Shown here piece by piece: positions 48,334-58,721 of a stretch of DNA of 64,000 bases. Source of the stretch: Roseomonas rosulenta (lineage in GTDB: Bacteria; Pseudomonadota; Alphaproteobacteria; Acetobacterales; Acetobacteraceae); assembly GCF_016106005.1 (NCBI RefSeq), contig NZ_JACADR010000003.1:1-64000 (forward strand), written 5' to 3'. The translations under genes were made by a program, and so were the position numbers. A model generated the notes under the pieces. That model was given only the letters and a program-made list of their open reading frames with translations, was not told the origin of the DNA and did no database searches. The stretch's first letter is position 1. Each line of letters starts with the position of its first letter.

Positions 48334-49086
48334 ATGGCTTACACGGCTGCCGGGCAGATCGTGGTCTGGCAGGGTGGCAGTCTCTGGACTGGCCGTGCCG
48401 CGATGACGACGGACGTCCACGCGCACCATGCCATCCAGATCACGCTCGGCTTCGATGGCGGATTCCGGCTCCGCAGTCCCGAGGCGGGGTTCGGCGCCGA
48501 GACCGTCGCGGCGGTCGTGGCCGCCGACAGGCCGCATGCCTTCTCGGTCGATGCCACGGTCGCGCTCATCTTCATCGAGCCAGAATCCCTGCAGGGTCGC
48601 GCTATCGGCCGCCTCTGCGGGGATGCGGGGATTGTCGCCATCGATCCAGAGTTGCTCGGCCACACACCCGCCGCTTTGCTGGAGGCGATCAAGGGCCGCA
48701 GCGGTGCCGACATGGAGGCTGCTGCGCGGGCCGTGGTTGCCAGGCTCGGTGGCCCCGGCTCGCCGCGCGACCGGCCGGATGCGCGCGTGGCGCGCGTGAT
48801 CGAAGTTCTCGGCGGACGTCTCGATGATCCGCCCAGGCTCGAGGAGGCTGCCCACCTGGCCAGCCTCTCTCCCGACAGGTTCCGCCATCTGTTTGTCGAG
48901 GAGACGGGACTGCAGTACCGCAGCTACCTGCTCTGGCTTCGCCTCGGCCGCGCGGTGGCCGCCTTTGCCAAGGGCCACTCGCTGACCGAGGCAGCCCACG
49001 CCGCGGGCTTCTCGGATTCGGCCCATCTCAGCCGAACCTTCCGCCGCACCTTCGGCCTCATGCCGTCCTCGCTCCGCATGGAGTAG
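48334..49086 (+). CDS. AraC-family transcriptional regulator
   Basis: This 250-residue AraC protein has an N-terminal cupin-like effector domain (MAYTAAGQIVVWQGGSLWTG, VHAHHAIQITLGFDGGFRL) and a C-terminal double helix-turn-helix: LEEAAHLASLSPDRFRHLFV and HSLTEAAHAAGFSDSAHLSR, then TFRRTFGLMPSSLRM. The effector is unknown. It lies 71 bases upstream of the metallothionein-like gene on the same strand and may respond to metals or stress to activate it. The GGGAGGG site lies 11 bases before ATG 48334. Confidence 0.88.
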   Translation: MAYTAAGQIVVWQGGSLWTGRAAMTTDVHAHHAIQITLGFDGGFRLRSPEAGFGAETVAAVVAADRPHAFSVDATVALIFIEPESLQGRAIGRLCGDAGIVAIDPELLGHTPAALLEAIKGRSGADMEAAARAVVARLGGPGSPRDRPDARVARVIEVLGGRLDDPPRLEEAAHLASLSPDRFRHLFVEETGLQYRSYLLWLRLGRAVAAFAKGHSLTEAAHAAGFSDSAHLSRTFRRTFGLMPSSLRME

Positions 49087-49157
49087 CCGCTACGTTCAAG
49101 TCGCCTCCGCCGCCGCTGGGTAGGTTCCGCCTGCCTACCAACCACGGAGAGGATCCG

Positions 49158-49367
49158 ATGAACGCCAACTGCTCCTGCGGCCCGAACTGCAACTGTGGCC
49201 CCGGCTGCGCCTGCCAGGGCGCCGCCACCGCGACCTGCGGCTGCGGCCCCGCCTGCACCTGCGGCGCCAATTGCCGCTGCACCCCCGAAAGCCGGTGCAA
49301 CACGGCGTGCCGCTGCGGCCAGCCGGCGAACCGGCTGGTATCGGCCTCGCTCGCCAGCGCGTCTTGA
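49158..49367 (+). CDS. Metallothionein-like Cys-rich peptide
   Basis: This 69-residue peptide has 15 cysteines in its first 53 residues, mostly C-x-C pairs: CSC, CNC, CAC (5-19), then CGC, CTC, CRC (27-41), and CRC at 51-53. The rest is Gly, Asn, Pro and Ala, with no aromatic residues or His in the Cys-rich part. That is metallothionein-type composition with C-G-P spacing, and suggests binding of several soft metal ions through thiolate clusters. It differs from the SmtA/BmtA type, which contains His. GGAGAGGA precedes the ATG, so translation should be strong. The last 14 residues are an uncharged tail. Confidence 0.78.
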   Translation: MNANCSCGPNCNCGPGCACQGAATATCGCGPACTCGANCRCTPESRCNTACRCGQPANRLVSASLASAS

Positions 49368-49504
49368 GCGGTGTCCCGGTGCCGCCGTTCGCGCTCGGCG
49401 AACGGCGGTCGCCGCGGGCGGGGGGCGTGCGCTGCCGACGCGAGCCTGGGTCTTCGCTTCTACAAGCGGATGCAGCAGTCCGCGCGCGGCCATGCATCCG
49501 CCCC

Positions 49505-50302
49505 ATGGGGCGCCGCATCGCGCTCTCCGCAGCCGCGACGCTGCTGCTCTCCGCCTGCGCCACGGGTCCGGGCTCCCGGATCGGCCCGCACGGCATCGAA
49601 TTCATCGCGACATCGGGCAGGCGACCGACGGTCGTGTTCGAGAACGGGCTGGGCGCCGAACTGGCTGGGTGGGCGGAGGTGCTTGCCGGCTTGCCGCCGG
49701 ACGCCGCCCACTTCGCCTACAACCGCGCAGGCAATGGCCGCTCCGCGGCCGCCGCGGCGCCGCGCGACGGCGCGACGATCGTGGCCGAGCTTCGCGCCGT
49801 CCTCGCCGCGGAAGGCTTCCGCCCACCCTACGTCCTGGTCGGCCATTCCCTGGGCGGCCTCTACATGCAGCTCTTCGCCCGGGCACATCCGGAGGAGGTC
49901 GAGGCGCTGATCCTCGTCGACTCCACCCACCCGCGGCAGTTCGAGGGCGACAGCGCGCTCGAACGCCAGTCCTGGTGGCTGCGGACGGTCCGTGCGCTGC
50001 TCGTGCGGGGCGCGGCGGCGGAGGAGCTGGCCATGGCCCCGGAAACCGGCCGGCAGGTCCTGGCCATGCCAGCGCCCGCCGGCGTGAGGGTCATCATCCT
50101 GAGCGCACGAAAGCCGACGCAGCACGCATCGTCGGATGCCGAGCGCCGGCTGAATGCCATGCGCGTCGACCTGGCGCGGCTCTACCCGGGCGCGCAGCAG
50201 ATCTGGGTCGACAGCGGCCATGCCATGCCCACCGAGGAACCGGCCGCCATCCGAGACGCAATCCTGGCCGTGCTGGGCCGATCCTGCCTCGTGGCAACGT
50301 AG
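49505..50302 (+). CDS. Alpha/beta hydrolase lipoprotein
   Basis: This 265-residue protein has a lipoprotein signal with the lipobox LLSAC (Cys at about residue 18) and an alpha/beta hydrolase fold: VVFENGLGAELAGWAEVLAG, nucleophile elbow VGHSLGGLYMQL (Ser), acid ILVDSTHP and catalytic His region QIWVDSGHAMP. It is a probable membrane-anchored esterase or lipase in the periplasm. ATG 49505 is preferred because the lipobox begins there; the frame extends upstream into the metallothionein tail. It starts 138 bases after the metallothionein gene. Confidence 0.87.
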   Translation: MGRRIALSAAATLLLSACATGPGSRIGPHGIEFIATSGRRPTVVFENGLGAELAGWAEVLAGLPPDAAHFAYNRAGNGRSAAAAAPRDGATIVAELRAVLAAEGFRPPYVLVGHSLGGLYMQLFARAHPEEVEALILVDSTHPRQFEGDSALERQSWWLRTVRALLVRGAAAEELAMAPETGRQVLAMPAPAGVRVIILSARKPTQHASSDAERRLNAMRVDLARLYPGAQQIWVDSGHAMPTEEPAAIRDAILAVLGRSCLVAT

Positions 50303-50472
50303 TGTCAGTCCCGCAGCCAGGCCGCCGGCGCGGCCTTCGCGACCCGCTGCGGCGCAGCCGGGCGCTTATCCTCATTGTGTCCCACTGCTCATCGCGGTGG
50401 CCGGGCGTCATGCCACGCCATGCTTGCACGACACCCGTCGGCGATGCCCTGCGCAGCCTGCGACGCGGATGG

Positions 50473-51450
50473 TCACCGCGGATCGACGAGGCTGATCACC
50501 GTGCTGCCGCGCTTGCCGCCCCCGTCCACCTCGCGATGCGCCTCCACGATGTCGTCGAGCCAGCAGCGGCGCCCGATCACGGGCCGGATCGCGCCCGCCT
50601 CGAGCATCGCCGCGATACGGGCCAGCTCGACAGGGTCGTTGCCCGAGAAGCCGCATCGCACCCGCGGCCCCGGCCGCAGCGCCGTCACGACCATCTGCGC
50701 CAGTTCCCGGGCGCCGAAGGACAGGAACACGTGGCGCCCGCGCGGCGCCAGGTGCGGACGCCACTCCGCGAAGCGCGTCGCGCCGATGGTGTCGAGGATG
50801 ACGTCGTAGGGCTGCGCCGCCACGCCGCGCGGCCCCACGTTCCGGTCGATCACGGCATCGGCCCCGAGGCTCCGCACCAGGTCGCCATTGGCCTCGCTGC
50901 ACAGCCCGGTCACATGCGCGCCGAGATGCTTCGCGATCTGCACCGCGAAGGCCCCGACGTTCCCCGCCGCGCCGACCACCAGCACCCGCTCCCCGCGCTC
51001 CAGCCGCGCCACGTCGCGCAGGAAGGCGAGCGCGGCGAGCCCGCCGAAGGGCACGGCAGCGGCCTCGGCGAAGCTCAGCTCTGCCGGGATGGTATGGATC
51101 GCCGCATCCTCGCGGATCGTCAGGTATTCTGCATTGGCGCCGCGCAGCACGATGCCGAAGACCGCCTGGCCCGGGCGGAAGCGCGTGACCTCGCCGCCGA
51201 CCGCCTCGACCTCCCCGGCGAACTCCATGCCGGGAATGGGCTGGCGGGGGCCGCGTAGGCCGAAGGCAAGCCGGATCGGCAGCCGGAAGATCGCCGAGGC
51301 GCGCAGCCCGCGCAGCCGCGCATCGCCCGAGGTGACGGTGCTGGCATGCACCCGCACGCGGATGTCCCGCGGGCCGATGGGCGGCAGCGGGACCTCCTCG
51401 ATCCGTAGCACCTCGGGCGGCCCGTAGCGGCGGTGGATGGCGGCTTTCAT
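50473..51450 (-). CDS. Zinc-type quinone oxidoreductase (MDR family)
   Basis: This 325-residue medium-chain dehydrogenase starts MKAAIHRRYGPPEVLRIEEV, with GROES-like fold motif PIPGMEFAGEVEAVGGEVTR and the NADPH fold LVVGAAGNVGAFAVQIAKHL; no Cys ligands of structural zinc are visible, so it is a zinc-free quinone reductase of the QOR/Zta type that acts on quinones or activated alkenes with NADPH. It is divergent from the LysR gene at 51541, which probably controls it. The gene ends without a downstream neighbour. Confidence 0.9.
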   Translation of the reverse strand: MKAAIHRRYGPPEVLRIEEVPLPPIGPRDIRVRVHASTVTSGDARLRGLRASAIFRLPIRLAFGLRGPRQPIPGMEFAGEVEAVGGEVTRFRPGQAVFGIVLRGANAEYLTIREDAAIHTIPAELSFAEAAAVPFGGLAALAFLRDVARLERGERVLVVGAAGNVGAFAVQIAKHLGAHVTGLCSEANGDLVRSLGADAVIDRNVGPRGVAAQPYDVILDTIGATRFAEWRPHLAPRGRHVFLSFGARELAQMVVTALRPGPRVRCGFSGNDPVELARIAAMLEAGAIRPVIGRRCWLDDIVEAHREVDGGGKRGSTVISLVDPR

Positions 51451-51540
51451 GGCGTGCTCCGGTGGTGGCGGGGCTCGTCATAACCATGCATCTTCAACGG
51501 GGATATTGCCGATACCTGTAGAGGATCCATACAATCCTGC

Positions 51541-52437
51541 ATGGGTGAACGGTGGCCATCCTTCGACTGGACGCTGGCCCGCGCCTTTCTGGCCACGGCG
51601 GAGGCCGGCTCGCTTTCCGCCGCCGCGCGTCTGACCGGCCAGACCCAGCCCACTCTCGGCCGCCAGGTCGCCGCGCTGGAACGGGCGCTGGGGATCGCGC
51701 TGTTCGAACGTGTCGGTCGCGGCCTTGCCCTGACGCCCAGCGGGCGCGAGGTGCTGGAGCATGTCCGCGCCATGGGCGAGGCCGCGGGGCGGGTCGCCCT
51801 CGTGGCCTCCGGGCGTTCGCAATCCGTCGCGGGGCCGATCCGCATCACCGCGAGCGAGGTCTATGCGGCGCATCTGCTGCCGCCGATCCTCGCCAGGCTG
51901 CGCGCGGAGCATCCCGGGATCACGGTCGAGCTCGTGGCCACCAGCCGCCCGAGCGACCTGCTGCGGCGCGAGGCCGACATCGCCGTCCGCAACTTCGAAT
52001 CGCGCGACGCCGAGCTGATCGTCCGCAAGGTCGCGGAGGACCGTGCACGGCCCTACGCCACGCCGGAATGCCTGCAGCGCCTGGGCCGTCCCCGCCGTTG
52101 GGCGGATCTCGCCGAGGCCGACTTCGTGGGCCTCGACCGGACGGAGCTGCTGATCGAAGGGCTGCGCGCCTTCGGCCTGCATCTCACGGCGCGAAACTTC
52201 CCCGTCCAGGCCGACAGCCACCTGGTCCACTGGGCCTTCGTGCGTCAGGGTCTGGGCATCGGCCTGATCACCGAGGCTGTAGGCGATGCCGATAGCGCAG
52301 TTCGTCGCGTGCTGCCGGAGGAGCCGCCCGTCACCTTCCCGATCTGGCTCGCCACGCATCGCGAACTGCACACGAGCCGCAGGGTGCGGCTGGTGTTCGA
52401 TCTTCTGGCAGACGCGCTGTCGCCGTCCGGGCGGTGA
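51541..52437 (+). CDS. LysR-family transcriptional regulator
   Basis: This 298-residue LysR protein has DNA-binding sequence WTLARAFLATAEAGSLSAAA with helix-turn-helix RLTGQTQPTLGRQVAALERA, and a binding domain from IRITASEVYAAHLLPPILAR onwards. It is divergent from the quinone reductase; the 90-base spacer contains AT-rich sequence (GATATTGCCGATACC) where a LysR site would fit. No additional gene is linked. Confidence 0.9.
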   Translation: MGERWPSFDWTLARAFLATAEAGSLSAAARLTGQTQPTLGRQVAALERALGIALFERVGRGLALTPSGREVLEHVRAMGEAAGRVALVASGRSQSVAGPIRITASEVYAAHLLPPILARLRAEHPGITVELVATSRPSDLLRREADIAVRNFESRDAELIVRKVAEDRARPYATPECLQRLGRPRRWADLAEADFVGLDRTELLIEGLRAFGLHLTARNFPVQADSHLVHWAFVRQGLGIGLITEAVGDADSAVRRVLPEEPPVTFPIWLATHRELHTSRRVRLVFDLLADALSPSGR

Positions 52438-52622
52438 TTCGGTTGCGCCGCGACGGTTCCAGTCCAGATGCACTCCCTCCAGCAATTGCCAGGACTGAAC
52501 AATCCTAGCCCAGCCAGCCCTGGGGGGACCCGGCAAGCAGCGACAGCCTGAGTTGCGATGGGTCCCGCGCGGGGAACCACGGCACTTCCCGCCGCGGCGT
52601 CATCGCGATAGTCGTCTGGTCC

Positions 52623-53264
52623 ATGCAGGCAGATCTCTTCGTCACGCCGGACGCGGTGCGGCGTGCGGACGGCGCAACCCTCCATCCCATGACGTTGCGT
52701 TGGGAAGCGTGCGACGCGCTGCTTGGCGAGGCGCGGCGCGTCCCGCCGGCCGAGGCCGCGCAATGGCTCCTGACATCGGGCCGAGGCCGGCGCCTCCCCG
52801 TCGCGATCATCGGTCCGCGCGATCCGACGCCGCGGTCCCTCGCTGATGCCGAGGATGTCGCGCATGCGCTCGCGAAGATCGGCTTCCCGCTGATCTGCGG
52901 CGGACGCGGCGGCGCGATGGAGGCGGCCTCGCGCGGTTGCGCCAGCGCTGGCGGGCTGATGATCGGGATCCTGCCGTCGGATGATTGGCGGGAGGCCAAC
53001 GACCATGTCGCGGTCCCGATCGCGACCGGGATCGGCGAGGCGCGCAATGCCGTCATCGCCACCGCAGCCTTCGCGCTGGTCTCGGTCGGCGGGCGGGAGG
53101 CGCCGGTGAGCTACGGCACGATCAGCGAGATGGCCTTCGGCCTGCGCCACGGCCGCCTGGTGATCGGCATGCCGGAGGCGCCCGACCTGCCCGGCGTGGT
53201 GCGCTGCGCGACAGCCGGGGACGCTGTCGCGCGCGTCGCGCGGCGCTATCTCGCGCTCGACTGA
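52623..53264 (+). CDS. TIGR00725/LOG-family protein
   Basis: This 213-residue protein has the Rossmann-like LOG fold of the TIGR00725 family: VAIIGPRDPTPRSLADAEDV, then AHALAKIGFPLICGGRGGAME, IGILPSDDWREANDHV and GIGEARNAVIATAAFALVSV. The Gly-rich loop GGRGGAME resembles the nucleotide/phosphoribosyl site of LOG cytokinin-activating enzymes, though this subfamily has no proven activity. It is transcribed alone toward the sugar importer cluster on the other strand and ends at its last gene. The first 45 residues are less conserved. Confidence 0.85.
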   Translation: MQADLFVTPDAVRRADGATLHPMTLRWEACDALLGEARRVPPAEAAQWLLTSGRGRRLPVAIIGPRDPTPRSLADAEDVAHALAKIGFPLICGGRGGAMEAASRGCASAGGLMIGILPSDDWREANDHVAVPIATGIGEARNAVIATAAFALVSVGGREAPVSYGTISEMAFGLRHGRLVIGMPEAPDLPGVVRCATAGDAVARVARRYLALD

Positions 53265-54545
53265 TCAGCCGCGCATGAGCGCGCCGGTCTGCGCGACCAT
53301 GCGCTCCAGCCCCGCCTCGGGCGGCGTGTCGCCGCGCATGACCGCGGTCAGCAGTTCCTGTTGCATGCGGTGGATGCGCGGCCCGTTGGCGCCGTAGTCT
53401 TCCCACGGCAGGGATTTGTCGGCCTGGCGTGCGGCGGACTGGGCGTTCGGGTTGTCGCGATACCAGGCACCGAGGAACTGCTCGGCCGTGGCGTGGCGGT
53501 TGGTGGGCAGGTAGCCCGTCATCCTGACGGCGATGCTCTGCGCCTCCGGCCCGGCGGAGAACTTCACGTAGCGCCAGGCCGCGGCGCGCTTCGCAGCATC
53601 GCGCGCAGTGATGACGGCCGCGTTGCCGCCGGTCGGCACGCCGCCGCGCGCCTGGTCGGTGATCGGGAAGGACGCCGTGCGAAGCGGAAAGCGACCGCCG
53701 ACGAGGCCGGTGATGACGTTCAGCCGCGCCGGGCTGTCGAAGATGACGCCGGTGCCGCCTGTGGCGAATTGCTGGCGGTTCTGGTCGTCCCCGATAAGTT
53801 GCATGCCCGAATCCGTGACGAAGCGGCGAGCGAGCGTGATGGCCGCGCGCCCCGCTGCGTCGCCGAAGGCCGGCGCATCGCCGGCGGCGTTGAGCATGCG
53901 CCCGCCGCCCTGCTGCACCAGTGCCTGCCACAGCCAGTCGCTGTCGAAGGAATTGATGTAGTAGGACACGCCCATCGCCTGCGGCGCCGCGGCCTTGATC
54001 CGCCCGCCAAGCGCCACCACCGCGTCCCAGCTGGTCGGAAACGCGTCGGGGTCGCCGCCGCCGCGCGTCACCAGTTCCGGGTTGTAGTAGGCGATCGGCG
54101 AGGACGCATTGAACGCCATGCCGTACTGCCTGCCGTCCACCTGCCCCAGCGCAAGCATGCGGTCGGCGAAGTTCTCCGCCTTCCAGGCCGCGCCTTCCTC
54201 GGCGATGAGCGGCCCGAGATCCAGGATCTGCCCGCGCGGCGCCAGCGTGCGCGCGAGTTCGGGCAGGCGGTTGAAGCCGGGGAAGGCCACGTCCGGCAAC
54301 TGATTGGTGAGGGCGCCGCGCAGAAGCGCCTGGTGCTGTTCGTCGTAGTTCGGTGCCGGCTGGCGGAAGGCGATGCGCACATCGGGGTTGGCGCGCTGGA
54401 AGGCCTCCGCGATCGGGGTGAAGAATCGCGCGAAGGATGGGTTAGCGAAGAGCACGTCGAGCGTGACGGCCGCCTGGGCGCGCGGCGCAGCCGGTGCGGC
54501 GAGCACGCCGGCGCCTGCCAGAAGAGTTGATCGGCGGGTGAGCAT
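53265..54545 (-). CDS. Ugp-type ABC sugar-binding protein
   Basis: This 426-residue binding protein has a Tat-type signal (MLTRRSTLLAGAGVLAAPAA) and the UgpB-like sequence NPSFARFFTPIAEAFQRANP and VAFPGFNRLPELARTLAPRG. It binds glycerol-3-phosphate, sn-glycerol diesters or a sugar. It is the last gene of the leftward UgpC-UgpA-UgpE-UgpB set, separated by about 23 bases from the permease. The chosen ATG 54545 is at the signal peptide, while the frame extends upstream into the permease. Confidence 0.88.
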   Translation of the reverse strand: MLTRRSTLLAGAGVLAAPAAPRAQAAVTLDVLFANPSFARFFTPIAEAFQRANPDVRIAFRQPAPNYDEQHQALLRGALTNQLPDVAFPGFNRLPELARTLAPRGQILDLGPLIAEEGAAWKAENFADRMLALGQVDGRQYGMAFNASSPIAYYNPELVTRGGGDPDAFPTSWDAVVALGGRIKAAAPQAMGVSYYINSFDSDWLWQALVQQGGGRMLNAAGDAPAFGDAAGRAAITLARRFVTDSGMQLIGDDQNRQQFATGGTGVIFDSPARLNVITGLVGGRFPLRTASFPITDQARGGVPTGGNAAVITARDAAKRAAAWRYVKFSAGPEAQSIAVRMTGYLPTNRHATAEQFLGAWYRDNPNAQSAARQADKSLPWEDYGANGPRIHRMQQELLTAVMRGDTPPEAGLERMVAQTGALMRG

Positions 54546-54568
54546 GGGAGGTCTCCTGTGGCTTGGGT

Positions 54569-55396
54569 TCAGCGCAGGCCGGTCATGGTGATCCCGCGCA
54601 GGAAGGCGCGCCGTGCGAACAGGAAGGCGAGCACGAGCGGCGCGGTCACGAGGGCGGCAGCGGCCATCAGCGCGCCGTAGTTCCCGCCCGATTCCGTGTC
54701 CCGGAAGGCCAGGATGCCGAGCGGCGGCACAGCGAGTTCGCGCGAGGTGACGACGATCAGGGGCCAGTAGAGATCGTTCCAATGCGCCACCACCGAGAAG
54801 ACCGAGAAGGCCGCGATCGCGGGCAGGGCCGCCGGCGTGGCGAGGCGCCAGACGATCTCGAACTCCCCCATGCCATCGAGCCGCGCGGCATCCAGCACCT
54901 CGTCCGGAAAGCCGCGGAAGAACTGGCGGAACAGGAACATGCCGAAGACCGTGAGGGAGAACGGCGCCATCAGCGCGAAGAAACTGTCGAGCAGCCCGGC
55001 CTGTGCGAGGCCGAGATAGAGCGGCAGCGCCGGCACCTGGATCGGCACGCACAACCCGAAAAGCACCAGGCCGAACAGCACGCCGCGGCCGCGGAAGCGC
55101 AGCTTGGCCAGCGCGTAGGCGGCCGGAATGGCGAACAGGAGCTGTACCGCGAGGATGCCGAGGCAGACGATCGTACCATTGAGCATGGCCCGCGGCAGGT
55201 TGCCCTCCGTCAGGGCGCGCGCGTAGTTCTCCGACGCGGCGAAGCGGCCCGGGATCGGGTTGAAGACAGCGCCGAACACCTCCTCGGCCGGGCGGATGGA
55301 TGTCAGCAGCATCCACGCAAAGGGTGCCAGCATCACCAACGCGCCGGTCAGCAGCACGGCGTGCGCGAGCAAGCGGGGGAACAGCCGGCGCCTCAT
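54569..55396 (-). CDS. ABC sugar permease (MalG/UgpE type)
   Basis: This 275-residue permease has six helices (HAVLLTGALVMLAPFAWMLL to ALVTAPLVLAFLFARRAF) and an EAA loop EVLDAARLDGMGEFEIVWRL near residue 170, typical of the second membrane subunit of carbohydrate importers. The ATG overlaps the stop of the MalF-type permease (ATGA). It forms with its neighbours a four-subunit importer. Confidence 0.9.
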   Translation of the reverse strand: MRRRLFPRLLAHAVLLTGALVMLAPFAWMLLTSIRPAEEVFGAVFNPIPGRFAASENYARALTEGNLPRAMLNGTIVCLGILAVQLLFAIPAAYALAKLRFRGRGVLFGLVLFGLCVPIQVPALPLYLGLAQAGLLDSFFALMAPFSLTVFGMFLFRQFFRGFPDEVLDAARLDGMGEFEIVWRLATPAALPAIAAFSVFSVVAHWNDLYWPLIVVTSRELAVPPLGILAFRDTESGGNYGALMAAAALVTAPLVLAFLFARRAFLRGITMTGLR

Positions 55397-56276
55397 GCGT
55401 AATGCACCTTCCGGTCGATGACCCGCGCCTGCAGGATCGACAGCAGCACCAGGAAGGCCAGCAGCACCACCGTCATCGCCGCGGCGTAGCCGGTGCGGAA
55501 ATACTGGAAGCCTTCGAGATACAGGACGTAAAGCAGCGTCTCGGTCGAACCCAGCGGCCCGCCGCGCGTCAGCACCACCACCGTGTCGAAGACCTTGAAG
55601 GCCGTGATGGTGCTGGTGATGGTGACGAACATCGTGGTCGGCCCCAGCATCGGCCAGGTCACGCGCAGGAAGCGGTCCGGCGCGGTGCGCGCGCCATCGA
55701 GCGCCGCGGCCTCATAGAGGTCGCGCGGAATCGCCGAGAGCCCCGCGAGGAACAGCACCATGTTGAAGCCGATCACCTGCCACAGGCCGATCAGCGCAAG
55801 CGTGCCGAGTGCCAGGGACGGATCGTTCAACAGGTCCACTTCGCCGAAACCGAGCCAGCGCAGCAGGGCGCTGACCGGCCCGAGTGACGGATGGAGCATG
55901 AACTGCCAGACCGTCGCCATGGCAACGAGCGTCGCGGTCACGGGCAGGAAATACGCGACCTCGTAGAAGCCGCGGCTGCGCGACCTCGCATGGATGAGCA
56001 GCGCCACGCCGAGCCCGCCAAAGACCGCGCCTGGCAGCACGAAGGCGACATACAGGAAGGTGTTGCGCAGCGAGCGCCGGAACACCTCGTCGGAGAACAG
56101 CGCGGCGTAGTGGTCGAGCCCGACGACCTGCACCGCCAGGGCACCAAGGCGGTAGTCCGTGACCGACAGCGCCAGCAGTGCGGCGAGCGGCGCCAGCAGC
56201 AGCGCGAGGATCAGCGCGAAGGCCGGCAGCGCGAAGGCCAGGCCGGCGCGCGCCTCGGCGCCTTGGCGGGGGCTCG

Positions 56277-56280
<4 letters not shown>
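55393..56280 (-). CDS. ABC sugar permease (MalF/UgpA type)
   Basis: This 295-residue permease begins at ATG 56280 (MTSPRQGAEARAGLAFALPA) and has six or more helices; the EAA loop is RDLYEAAALDGARTAPDRFL. The upstream frame to 56466 runs in the ATPase gene and is spurious. Start and stop overlap the neighbouring ATPase and permease genes by 4 bases each. Confidence 0.9.
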
Positions 56281-57452
<1,172 letters not shown>

Positions 57453-57627
57453 GGGGACACCCTATTCGTTTTCTCACAATCAAACAGCAAATGATCGTTT
57501 GGTGACATAGTATGCAGAGCGGCGCTTGGCGCCCGCGCCCGCATCATTGGCCGAAATCCTTATCCTTGCCGCGGGCCGCGCCGATGCCGGCTTGGCATGC
57601 GTCATCGCGGAATGTACGTTTTCTTCC
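57453..57627. promoter_or_regulatory. Divergent regulatory region of importer and DeoR gene
   Basis: The AT-rich stretch 57467-57510 contains CAAAC and GTTTG arms separated by 11 bases (about 57482-57502), a possible DeoR-type operator overlapping the importer promoter. The ATG of the regulator is at 57628 after a conserved-looking upstream frame that is not needed for the protein. Site limits are uncertain. Confidence 0.4.
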
Positions 57628-58422
57628 ATGACTCGGCGTTCGGCCCAACCGCCCGATCTCGCCCCGCGCCAGGCAGCCCTGCTGCGGCTGGTCGGCGACC
57701 GTGGCTTCGGCACCGTGGAGAACCTCGCTGGTCATTTCGGCGTCTCGTCGCAGACCATCCGGCGCGACATCATCGCGCTCACCGAAAGGGGCCTGCTGCA
57801 GCGCTTCCACGGCGGTGCGGGACCGGCGGGCGCCGTGCGCCTCGGCCATGCCGAGAAGCTTGGCCGACAGCCCGACGCAAAGGCACGGATCGGCGCCATG
57901 GTGGTGCACGAAATCCCGCAGGGCGCCTCGATCTTCCTCGATGTTGGGACAACGATCGAGGCAATCGCCGCGGCGCTGGCCGGCCGGCGCGACCTGCGTG
58001 TCTTCACCAACAACATGATCGCCGCGCTGCGGCTTGCCGGCGCCGACGGCCCGCAGGTTCGCATCCTCGGTGGCGTGCTGCGCGGCTCGGACGGCTCGCT
58101 CGTAGGCGGCGAGACGGTACGGGAGCTCGGCGGCATCGCGCCGGACTTCGCGCTCATCGCCTGTTCCGGCTTCGATGCACGCGGCGCGCCGACGGACTTC
58201 GACGGCGAGAAGATCGCCGTCAAGCGTGCAGCGATCGCCGCCGCAAGGCGCAGCCTCCTCGTCGCCGACTCGAGTAAGTTCAGCCGCAACGCGCTCGAGC
58301 GTATCGCGCCGATTGATGCCTTTGCCGCGCTTCTGACGGATACGCCGCCGGACGGCACCCTGCTCGCACGCTGGCGGCAGTTCGATGTCCGCGTCGTCGC
58401 TGGAACCGCGACCGCCGCGTAG
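57628..58422 (+). CDS. DeoR/GlpR-family regulator
   Basis: This 264-residue DeoR-type repressor starts MTRRSAQPPDLAPRQAALLR with helix-turn-helix ENLAGHFGVSSQTIRRDIIA and LTERGLLQRFHGGAG, then a sugar-phosphate sensor domain of the ribose isomerase fold: IFLDVGTTIEAIAAALAGRR, VFTNNMIAALRL and GGVLRGSDGSLVGGE. It is the expected regulator of the divergent sugar-phosphate/glycerol importer; GlpR-type members respond to glycerol-3-phosphate. ATG 57628 is preferred over an upstream in-frame ATG because the domain starts there. Confidence 0.9.
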   Translation: MTRRSAQPPDLAPRQAALLRLVGDRGFGTVENLAGHFGVSSQTIRRDIIALTERGLLQRFHGGAGPAGAVRLGHAEKLGRQPDAKARIGAMVVHEIPQGASIFLDVGTTIEAIAAALAGRRDLRVFTNNMIAALRLAGADGPQVRILGGVLRGSDGSLVGGETVRELGGIAPDFALIACSGFDARGAPTDFDGEKIAVKRAAIAAARRSLLVADSSKFSRNALERIAPIDAFAALLTDTPPDGTLLARWRQFDVRVVAGTATAA

Positions 58423-58721
58423 ATGCGCTCGGATAGCCGAACTGTGACAGTCAGCGCCGATTCGTTTCCGTCATCCTCTCTGGTCGGCGGTTCCCCTCGG
58501 TTTCTGGCGCCGACGCGTTTGTCACGGAAAGCTCGAGCGAAGCCGATGGAGGTCTCGCCGGGGCATAACCGCAATTCGTCGCGCGACGTCGCTGCGTGTG
58601 ACGCCGGGCACCTGCTGACCAAGCCCGGTGGCGGGACCTCGCGGACGCGACGCTCATTGTCACGTCCCGAGGCCCGGGACCGGAGGCGCGCTCCGCACCA
58701 TCAAATGCCAGGATGAAACAC
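58423..58721. other. Spacer without recognisable gene
   Basis: Three hundred bases follow the DeoR gene before the convergent dehydrogenase. No reading frame resembles a protein family. A few short inverted repeats occur but none has an obvious terminator structure. Confidence 0.35.
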
